Translations under genes and position numbers: made by a program
Assembly: GCF_000471905.2 (NCBI RefSeq)
Contig: NW_006497557.1
Location: forward strand, 2,363,018 to 2,427,017
Source of the DNA: Amborella trichopoda
Taxonomy: Eukaryota; Streptophyta; Magnoliopsida; Amborellales; Amborellaceae
Length of the DNA stretch: 64,000 nucleotides
Direction: 5' to 3'
The notes under the pieces: model-generated
Told to the model about the DNA's origin: nothing
The model's database searches: none
Seen by the model: only the letters and a program-made list of their open reading frames with translations
Shown here: one piece after another, positions 56,007-64,000 of the stretch
Layout: each line of letters opens with the position of its first letter
Position numbering within the stretch: the stretch's first letter is position 1

Positions 56007-57760
56007 ATTGACTGACCCACGACATATGACCTGTCAAGTTTGTAAGCCCTTAGTTGCTACTAACATTGACCTCCATAGAGAAACAGTCAACATAATGGTT
56101 GTAAGAGAGCCCGATGATGCGCAGGAAGAGCGCATGAAAAATTTTAAGGATATGGTGCACGCGCTGATGGAAAAGATAGATCGTATCGATGTTGTACGCC
56201 AGTCGACTAACCATGAGGTCAATTCCCATCACTCTGATGGCGCACCTTCATAGCAGCCCCCTCCTTCTCCTCACAGGATAATTCTGCACATCATCTCGTC
56301 TCTAAGACAGACATTGATGCTATGGTCACTCGTAGCCTAAAGAACAGAAAAATCTTGGGGATACAGGGTGTGATGCCCTATCAAAAGTCATACCACTTGT
56401 ATATTGATCAGGTCCCATTTCCATCAGATTATAAGAAAGGGAAGTTTCCTTTATTCAACAGAACCACGTCCCCAAACCAGCATATTGCCCACTTCTAGGC
56501 AGCATGTCAAAAAATAGTGGCTGACGGGAGACTTTGTCTCCTACAGTTCGTTGAGACACTCGATGGACCAGCATTTCAATGGTATGCCCGACTTCCTTCA
56601 AACTTAGTGCATACATGGGAGGAGATGGAGAAAATTTTCTATCAACGCTTCTATCAGGTCAAGAGATAGGTTCCAACCATCGAACCTCTCACCCTGACTC
56701 AAGACCTCGATAAGTCCGTGGATCAGTTCCTATCAAGATGGAGAAATTTAGTTTCCGGCCTCCTAATCCTATGCTTGAGAAGGAAGCAGTCCAAACTTGC
56801 ATGCAGAACATGCGACCCGAGATTGCTCTACATGTCAAAGCCTCTAATCCGACCTCCATGTTAGTGTTGATCTCTAAATCAGTTCGCATAGAAAGTTTAT
56901 CATGCCACCATGGTGGCTACGAGCTCAGCAAACAACCGAGGCAATGGTAACTCTCTGAATAACACACGGGGAAGCCAACAAAAAGGGGTAATCAGTGCAA
57001 CCATCATGGTCACTGATTCAAAGAATGCTCCCTCCCAAACGTTGGACCTCTCTAAAGGGGTTAGCAAGACAAACGTAACACCTCAGGTTCACAAGCAACA
57101 ACAGTCGTACAATCGGGCACCCCCACCAGCCAACCTTGATTGGGGTGATTTTTTCACCAGGCATAGGAATAAGGTCTATCCTTTCGAGAAGGAATGGGTC
57201 CCTGCACTGTTCCAATTATTATTGGAAAAAAATATGATCCAGCATCCAAAAGCCAAGTTCCTCGAGCAACTTGGCCTTGACACTTTGGCGTATTATTGAG
57301 CATAACATTTGAGAAGCAATCATCCTATAGATGATTGCTACACACTGAAGGATGTTATCGAGGCCCTGATTCAAAAGAATTAAGCTTGAAGACTTAAAGA
57401 AGGCCTTTGGGGCACCCGAGGCCTCCCATGTTGTTGCCATACAAGAGGAAGACGAAATGCCTGGTATCCTTTACGCCTTCTTCATTAAAATGCTTCAGGA
57501 AGGCTTAATCACACTGAAGCAGGAAATGCAACCTCGTCGCCTTGTTAAGGGGACTAAAGATCGTTGGTGCCCGTACCATCAGATAAGAGGCCATTATTAT
57601 CAGACTGCCCAAGTTTCCTTGATATATTCGCAAAGAAAATGTGGGAGTGTCAGAAGTTTTACAGTCTCCCTGTAAGTGATCCCCAAGTCATTCCTCTATC
57701 AGGGCGAGAAGATCTCATAAAGCAGAACCTTCATATCAATGACTCAGATTCTATTTAATC
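56007..57760 (+). pseudogene. gag: T6 gag, degenerate
   Basis: 56008-56253 is the N-terminal part (RMKNFKDMVHALMEKIDRID). The capsid core runs with two or three stops from GKFPLFNRTTSPNQHIAHF (56441) to LDGPAFQWYARLPSNLVHTW (56560), WEEMEKIFYQRFYQV, then QDLDKSVDQFLSRWRNLVS (56700). 56910-57299 and 57457-57675 are open. The zinc box has lost its first Cys to TGA (LAYY*A, about 57296), leaving NHPIDDCYTLKD. The most complete gag in the window by coverage. Confidence 0.8.
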
Positions 57761-58742
57761 CTCGACTTCCCAGCCATGGATAGTCTAACATGGCCAAAGC
57801 AGACTCAAGTCCTTAAGGTGAGAAGCATTTCACCAAGATAGATCTGTTCGCAAGCCCAGCAAGACGAATCAAACATCACCTCGAAAAACCACAAAGAGAC
57901 GGGCACCAAGGGCTACTTGCCGAAGAAAGAAGACCGCTCAACCCACAGTCGAGCAGGAATTTCTTAGGCCCATTCCTCCACTGCCAACTTTACTGGACTT
58001 CATCCCTGGAATGATCCTTCTTCCTTCTTCATCCTATCAAGAAAATGTTCCCATGCCATCTTCCATTCAGCACACGTACAATGAGGGTGACGATGCTAAA
58101 AGCACTACCTAACGGTCTAAGCAAGGGAAAGACCTGACATAAAAAGCTGCCCAGATCGGCATGATGAGGGGAACGACATTAAAAGTCCCCCACCTTCTAA
58201 CCCTTCTCCTTCTTCTTCTCCTGCTTCTCATTCTCCCTCTTCTACGTCGCCTACAGGTGCAACCTTGATATGCCCGGACTTCGCGGATATCAACCGAGAA
58301 TTTGAAGGAATCAATATAAGTAGGACGCAGCATAAATGATGGAAACAGACCCTGGCAAAGGCAGCAATATTCTTAACAGTTGCTGATGCCCTTGCAGCTA
58401 AAGCCAAGGCAGAGCCACCTTCTTCAAAGACGCACTAGACGTAAAAGCCAAAAAAACCCCAGTGGTCCCCCTGAGCCTGACTTCGAGCAAAGACTGAGAG
58501 AATCAAAAGAGCGAAGCTTTTATTCTCAGGAAGCTTACCATATTAACAAGTCTGTGAAGGATTAGCTGGATCAGAGCAAAACACTTCAGGCATCCATACA
58601 AATACTGTGTGATTCGTTACGAAGACACTCTTCGCATCACCATCACTCAACCTCAATTTCCTCCTAACTGCCTAGACAAGCTTCTCCAAACTTATGTGTT
58701 TTCAACATTTGTAGTTGACCTTTCTGTCACTAATTTCTAGAA
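57761..58742 (+). pseudogene. T6 linker; protease not found
   Basis: Linker motifs VEQEFLRPIPPLPTLLDFIP (57940), NEGDDAKST (58080) and FEQRLRESKERSFYSQEAYH (58490) match T2. In T2 about 570 bp of linker and then the protease follow this point; here 58560-58742 has only an unrelated short frame (EDTLRITITQPQFPPNCL), and RT-upstream sequence starts at about 58745. I find no D-G-G-S loop, so the protease appears to be deleted. Confidence 0.55.
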
Positions 58743-60515
58743 AAATCCTAGAATCATGACCAACCCTGGAGCCCTATTGGAGGCAGAGATGTCAGGGTCA
58801 TGGGTCTGTTCGCATGAAGTTGGTGAAAAGGCCTCTGAGAACAACGAGGAAGAGTTGCAAGAAGCCCTAGAAGAATGGGAAGAAGGTGGTTAGGCCACAG
58901 CTGACGAACTCGAAGAAATAAATCTCGGAGACAAAGAGGATCCCAGACCCACTTTCATTTCAACGAATATGTCTCTAGAAGTGAAAGAGGATTTCACTAC
59001 CTTCTTAAGAACAAACAGGGACATCTTTGCTTGGCATTACCATGAGATGCCTGGATTAGACCCTCAATTCGTTGTTCACCATCTCGGCATTGATCCAGCT
59101 ATCAAACATGTCCAACAAAAATCAAGAAGGTTCAGGCCTGACCTTGAAATGCCGATAGACTCCGGGATAACCAAACTCAGACAAGCAAGTTTCATTCATG
59201 TAGTCAAGTACCCGAAATGGCTAGCAAATGTCGTTCCGGTCAAGAAGAAGAATGGTCAATTCAAGGTGTGTATTGGCTTTCACGATTTGAATACCACCTG
59301 TCCCAAGGATGACTTCCCGTTGCCATTCACAGAGGTGCTCATCGACTCTACAGCTCACTGTCAAATCTTTTCCTTCATGAACGGATACTCCGGGTATAAT
59401 CAGATAAAGATGGCGCCCAAAGATGAAGACTTATATCTTAATAGGTCAGTGTAGGCTTGCTCTGCACTGTTTTCGCTACAACTGAAAAAGTTGTCATTTA
59501 CACCTACGGAACATCCACTCCACTGCGGTCCGGCTCCCCTCTCTATATCTATATTAGGGATACGGTATATGATGCCTTTTGGATTAAAGAATGCTGACAC
59601 CACTTACAAGAGAGTAATGACGACCATTTTCAAAGACATGATGCACAAAGAGGTGGAGTGTTATGTAGATGACTTGGTGGTAAAATCCGAAGAGAAGGAT
59701 GCTCACTTGAGAGACCTTGAAAAGGTATTTAAGTGTTTGTGTCTTCATCAACTTAAAAAGAACCCGCTAAAATGCACTTTTGGCATGCGCTCTAGAAAAT
59801 TATTGGGGTTCATCATCAGACATCGAGGGCTTGAAGTTGAGCCAGTTAAGATCAACGCAATCCAAGAAATGCCGTCACCGACTACACTTTGTGAATTGTG
59901 CTCCCTCCAAGGGCAAGTGGCATACATTCACAGGTTCATCTAGAACCTCTTAGGTTGTTGTAAACCCTTTACACTCCTGCTAAAAAAAGATACCCTATTC
60001 ATCTAGGATGAAGCATGTCAGGCAGCCCTTGACGACATCAAGCATTATTTACTCAACCCTCCAGTGCTCTCTACACCAATATTGGGAAAACCCCTCATTC
60101 TATACATGACTTCTTTGGACGAGTCACTCAGAGCATTATTGGCAGAAAACAATGAAGAGGGAAAGGAGACTGCATTATATTACCTCAGCTACAGGACGCA
60201 AGGGGCCTAGAAGAATTGTCCCCCTATTGAGAAGACGTGCTTGGCCTTAATCTTCGCAGTACAAAAACTCTGCCATTACTTGCTTGGTCATGAATTTAAA
60301 CTTATATTGAAAGCTGATCCTATAAAGTTTCTCATGACACGCCCATGCTTGTAGGGACGCCTTGCTAAGTGGGCATTATTCCTGAAGGAGTTCTACATCA
60401 CGTATGTCCCACAGACGGCCATCAAGGGCCAGGACTTGGCTGACTTTCTCGCAGCCCACCCCATACCTGCAGAGTCTCCTCTATCAAGCGACCTCCCTAA
60501 TGAAGAAGTATTATG
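58743..60515 (+). pseudogene. pol: T6 pol, first part: reverse transcriptase and RNase H
   Basis: Upstream box ELEEINLGDKEDPRPTFIST, then 58969-59454 open: FAWHYHEMPGLDPQFVVHHL, ANVVPVKKKNGQFKVCIGFH, CPKDDFPLPFTEV, FSFMNGYSGYNQIKMAPKDE. About 120 bp of unrelated sequence (59435-59555) replace the usual short loop, then MMPFGLKNADTTYKR (59570) and ECYVDDLVVKSEE with an intact YVDD (59662-59673). RNase H follows: PLILYMTSLDESLRALLAEN, CLALIFAVQKLCHYLLGHEF, then GRLAKWALFLKEFYITYVPQ. Stops near 59450, 59943, 60004, 60210 and 60354. Sequence type is Tat-like (dual RNase H group). Confidence 0.85.
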
Positions 60516-60977
60516 TACTGACCTTGTTCATGTGTGGGAAATGTACTTTGACAGAGCATTCCGATCAGATCGAGGAGGCACCAGAGTAGTATTCCTAACT
60601 CCAAGAGGAGGAATATTGCTACTTTCTTTCTCTCTCACTCAAGTCGATTCTCATAATGAGCCAGAATATTAGGCCCTTATAATCGAACTGGGGATAGCCT
60701 TCGACCTTGACTTGGAGGAGCTCAAGATATATGACCACTCTGAGTTGGTTATCCCATTGCTTGAAGGGATCTATAATGTGAGAAAAGACATTCTCAAGCC
60801 TTATCACGATACTGCAAAATCGTTTATGGCCCAGTTTGAGGACGTATCTTTGAGTCACAACCCTAGGAGGCTAAACTCACAGGCTGATTCACTTGCAAAA
60901 CTCGATGCTACAATTCAGTTGTCCTCATCAGGACTCATGCTTGTTTGGGTGGCAGAATGGAGACACAACGAACTATG
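60516..60977 (+). pseudogene. pol: T6 second (archaeal-type) RNase H domain
   Basis: WEMYFDRAFRSDRGGTRVVF (60537) and TPRGGILLLSFSLTQVDSHN EPEY match the additional RNase H of Tat/Ogre pols, in which FDGA...EY...DSELV carry the catalytic acids. Here the first Asp remains although the next Gly is Arg, EPEY is followed by TAG (60670), and YDHSELVIPLLEGIYNV (60730) keeps the later part. LNSQADSLAKLDA closes the domain. This domain is the strongest evidence for the Tat lineage. Confidence 0.75.
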
Positions 60978-61129
60978 AACCGAGGTCGATGTGGGTGACG
61001 ATAGAAATGTCTTCCCCAAGTGCCCTCCTTGTCCATTTGGAGCACTTCTATCAGCCAAAGAAGCAATCAATACTGAACAAGGAATAACATAGAGTCAAGG
61101 AGCTAAGGGTCGAAATCAAGAACTAGAAT

Positions 61130-62360
61130 TCTTTGACCCAATATGCATAGAAATTGAGCAGGTAGAAGATTGGAGAGAGCCATCACCATTTTCCAAAAAT
61201 ATAGCGGGATCCCAAAAGATCACGTCGAACGCAACAACATACGTCGAATGTCCACCATGTATACCTTCCTTAAAGGAGATGCTCTTTTCAAACGATCATT
61301 TGACGATATTCTTCTTAGATGCAGCAATATCCAAGAAGTAAATAAGTTGTTAGAAGAAGTCCATTCAAGTATTTGTGGGCTACACTAGTCCGGTCCTAAG
61401 CTCTCGGAACCAATGCGCAAGTTGGGATACTATTGGCCTTCCCTGATCACTAATTCCTTAAGCTACGCTAAAAAGTGCCAAGTACGCCAAATACACTCTA
61501 GCCTGGTTCACCAACCTACAAAGCCCTTACATCCTACGATTGCATCATGGCCCTTCTCACAATGGGGTAGGAACATCGTAGGGACTATTGACCCTCCTTC
61601 CGCAATGGGCCATGTTTTTACCCTAGCTGCAACAGATTATTTCTCTAAGTGGATTGTAGCCATCCCCCTTAAGCAGGTTCATGGGACAACGGTGGCCTAC
61701 TTTGTTTGATATCATTTCATATATCGCTTCGGAGTGCCCTACCAAATTATATCTGGGAACGGTCCTCAATTTAGGAGTCATCACATCGATCGCTTAGTTA
61801 AGTTCGGTTTCTTATGGAGGCACTCGACTATGTACCACCCTCGGGCAAATGGATTCACTGAGGCTTTCAATAAGACTCTGTACAATGTCTTAAAAAAGTC
61901 AGTATAAAAAACAAGGAAGAACTGGCATGAGAAGCTTCACGAAGCCCTATGGGCTTATATTACTACTACATGAAATGCTATTGATTCCACTCCTTATTCT
62001 CGGATCTATGGGGGTGAAGCAGGTTTACCTCTCGAAATACAAATTACTTCACTGCGAGTGACTGTTCACCAAGTAATAACCGAAGATGAGAGAGTCAAGG
62101 TCCAGTAACAAGAATTGGATGCACTCAATGGAAAGAGGCTGAAGGCTCAACAGAACCTTGAACTCAACCAAGGGAGAATGAAGAGGGCTTTTGACAAGTC
62201 TGTCAAGATCCTCTCATTCACCCGTGGTGATCTAGTCTTAGCAGTTAAGAGGTATATTGTTATGCATGGCCGACGTAAAGGGAAGTTTGAGCCTAAGTGG
62301 GAAGGTCCCTTTATAGTAAAAAAGGTCTCGCCAAACAGAGCCTCCACAGGCACATCCTGA
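61130..62360 (+). pseudogene. pol: T6 integrase, catalytic residues lost
   Basis: Zinc part: EEVHSSICGLH (61356-61388, then stop) and KKCQVRQIH (61470), where the second Cys of CxxC is Arg. Core: WGRNIVGTIDPPSAMGHVFT (61564) has Asn for the first catalytic Asp; ATDYFSKWIVAIPL follows; ISGNGPQFR (61750) has Gly for the second Asp; NGFTEAFNKTL (61849) keeps the Glu. The C-terminal part 62115-62360 reads RMKRAFDKSVKILSFTRGDL and GKFEPKWEGPFIVKKVSPN, ending at a stop at 62358-62360. Stops near 61388, 61707, 61906, 61971 and 62107. Confidence 0.85.
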
Positions 62361-63170
62361 AGGAGGGGAAGCAGTGCCCCCTATCAATGGACGATAATTA
62401 AAGACGTTTTACCCATAATGCATATTCAAGAAAGAGAGACTCGACGTGAAGATAAGCAAGATAGTCCAAACAAATTCTAACTCTTTTTATTGCAGTAAAA
62501 ACAAGTTACGAGTTATAAGCTAAAGAAGCCCATTATTAGGGAGGTAACAAGTCTTTTGCATTTGAGGATAAGAGGACAGTTACAGACCAAAATCTGTAGT
62601 TTCATTCTTAAATCTGAGGATAAGAGGATGGTTATGGGCTGAAAGAATTGTGCCCCTCATAAAGAAGAAGCAAACCCACCAAAGAAAAGTCGTCCTCATG
62701 AAGAGGAAGCGAAACCACTTGGAGAGTTAGCTTCAATTCATCTGACAAGTAAGAGGATGGTTACAGGATAGAAGACGAAGCGAGGCCATGCCAAGAAGTT
62801 AGCTTCAGTCCATCCGATGTGTATATCAAACATACAAGTTAGATATCTCACCCGACCTATGAAGCAAACATACAATGTAAGATTCATTCGACGTGTGTAT
62901 CAAACATACAAAGTGGGCTAGACCTGGCAAGGAACGTTCCTATGATAGCAGGCATACCCTATTCACAGTGGATGCCATTCCACAGAACAACATTGACCTC
63001 ACTGTTGTGCTAGAGGATTTGGTTTCCAACAGGTACCACAAACCAAGCCTTATCATCATTCACCACTTTTTGCCAGCCCATGAACATTGTCGTGCATAAC
63101 GCATTGCCGAACATCACAAATCCCTCACGTGACTTACTGCCACATGCGAACATTACTCTCCGCATCATGA
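62361..63170 (+). repeat. T6 post-integrase spacer with dispersed direct repeats
   Basis: No coding domain. Three copies of AAGAGGA(T/C)(G/A)GTTA(C/T) (62570, 62618, 62748), two of GTTAGCTTCA(A/G)T(T/C)CATC (62727, 62797), and two of GTGTATATCAAACATACAA / GTGTGTATCAAACATACAA (62819, 62894). This is the start of the non-coding 3' region. A 68-codon frame at 62893-63099 has no recognisable similarity. Confidence 0.5.
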
Positions 63171-63174
63171 TAGG

Positions 63175-63335
63175 CCACATTGCTGATGAGCACCGTCAGA
63201 ACTCAACGACGGTTGTGTCTTCCAAAGGCTAACACCACGTGAACTCCTAACGTCGATTGCCTTTCATGAGGATCTGCAAACCATCAGTGCTGGTTGCCCC
63301 AACGCCGGCTACACTTCTGTTAGCGTCGAACGTGT
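63175..63335 (+). repeat. Degenerate array with AACGCCGGCTACACT-type core
   Basis: About six decayed units (AACTCAACGACGGTTGTGTC, CTAACGTCGATTGCC, CCAACGCCGGCTACAC, TTAGCGTCGAACGTGTC) related to the T1 array at 3665-3995. Shows that T6 carries the same spacer type as T1. Confidence 0.6.
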
Positions 63336-63389
63336 CGCGAATATTTGCTTCCCTAGATTCCTCTTTTTTGGGGCCTAAGTTTTTACCTC

Positions 63390-64000
63390 CTGTAACCGTT
63401 CGTCGTCCTCTGACTTTTCAGTCTCCCATCAGAAATCCTTTTCTGCTGACGAAAAACCCCTGCGACAGTCCACCGCCTGTGACCGTTCATTCCCTGACCC
63501 TTCAGTTTTTTACCGGAACTTCTCCTACACGGTTGGAAACCCATTGTGAGACTTTCCCTACCTGGGCCTTGGCCAGAAAATCACCCAAAACAATGTCGGG
63601 AAAACCTCTGCAATGCATCCAATTCGTTGGTAACACTCACTTAAATCCACTGAAAGCCTTCCTAAAACTTACAGAAATGCCCACTGTTGCACTTCCCTCC
63701 TCTTCTACCCTCAAAGACCATGGTCGGAGTCCTCTTATAAAAACTTCTCCTTGGCTTTATGGAACACTTGATCTCCTGCATGAAACTTGAACCCTTGTCA
63801 AAATCCCACTGCTTGTCGGACCTTCTACCAGGCACTGTCAGCTCACCGTGAAAACTTTTAAGTCTTTTACCTTCGGTGAAAAAGTGAAGGAAAATGAGGT
63901 TTTACCCCCTTATATAGCCAACACTACCCTCAAACGCTCCTCACAAACTGGGTCCCCGAAATCCAAACCACGATTGGTTAGGTCGGATTTTGACCTAAGG
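63390..64000 (+). other. Conserved spacer block (shared with 4030-4730), runs off window
   Basis: Collinear with 4030-4730: GTAACCGTTCGTC...TGACCGTTCATTCC, a pyrimidine-rich middle, then TTTTACC-TTC-GGTGAAAA (hairpin, 63865-63883) and CCTTATATAG (63908-63917). A frame of 177 codons at 63257-63790 is probably fortuitous: C-rich sequence and no match. The T6 3' LTR, expected later, is outside the window. Confidence 0.5.

Noticed and set aside
59444-59557. Possible intron in RT (GTCAG...TTAG)
   Set aside because: Joining the edges shifts the frame against the downstream YVDD-containing part, and the stretch also replaces coding residues.
63257-63790. 177-codon frame near the window end
   Set aside because: Falls in the spacer block shared with 4030-4730, where the corresponding frame is not kept; C-rich composition explains the lack of stops.

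Overview
This window is plant nuclear DNA made almost entirely of old, nested LTR retrotransposons. I see no convincing host gene, rRNA, tRNA gene or CRISPR array. The plant assignment rests on three things: Ty3/gypsy coding domains of plant-specific type, a plant mobile domain (PMD) reading frame, and primer-binding sites matching plant initiator tRNA-Met and, apparently, tRNA-Arg. Nearly every coding stretch carries stops or frameshifts, so I call them pseudogenes. The species cannot be fixed from sequence alone; a seed plant with a large, repeat-rich genome fits.

Two lineages dominate. The first is Tat/Ogre-like (copies T1-T6). Its LTRs are about 3.3-3.5 kb, begin TGTTTGAAGACATTTTTCAG and end ...CCTAACCA. 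They are followed by a TGGCGACTCCACTGGGGAC primer-binding site, a leader reading frame, gag with a C-x2-H-x4-H-x4-C motif, an aspartic protease with LDGGS, and in one copy RT, RNase H, a second (archaeal-type) RNase H and integrase. The second is chromovirus-like, Tekay/Del type (D1, D2), with LTRs of 2.8-3.9 kb starting TGT(A/G) and ending TGACA or GGCA, and a TGGTATCAGAGC primer-binding site in D2.

Layout. 1-9225: 3' part of T1, with a minus-strand PMD pseudogene (1-3615), a 4 kb spacer of tandem repeats, and an LTR. 9226-12883: two further LTR pieces. 12884-20480: T2 (LTR, leader, gag, protease), joined to a minus-strand PMD fragment (20481-20907). 20908-29494: T3, an inverted copy (protease, gag, leader, PBS, LTR). 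29495-36270: T4, a gag-linker piece split by D1 (29556-34135) and ending in another minus-strand PMD fragment. 36271-40736: T5 (complete LTR, PBS, leader). 40737-64000: T6, whose 5' LTR is split by D2 (41540-52713); its internal region runs from the PBS at 54490 to integrase at 62360, then into the same type of spacer seen in T1.

Main points. In T1, T2 and T4 the PMD frame lies antisense to the LTR or gag-protease; in T2 and T4, which keep gag, it follows the gag-protease side and no RT or integrase is present. T6 has RT to integrase but neither PMD nor a recognisable protease. This looks like an autonomous/non-autonomous family pair. The T1 spacer contains repeated copies of the complement of the family's own primer-binding site, i.e. 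tRNA 3'-end sequence. The Tat-like LTRs share a possible intron around a pyrimidine tract and a hypervariable tandem array. Both chromovirus LTR families carry repeated CCACTAC...GTAGTGG hairpins. A short core, AGCGC(C/T)GGCTG, recurs in tandem arrays of otherwise unrelated elements.
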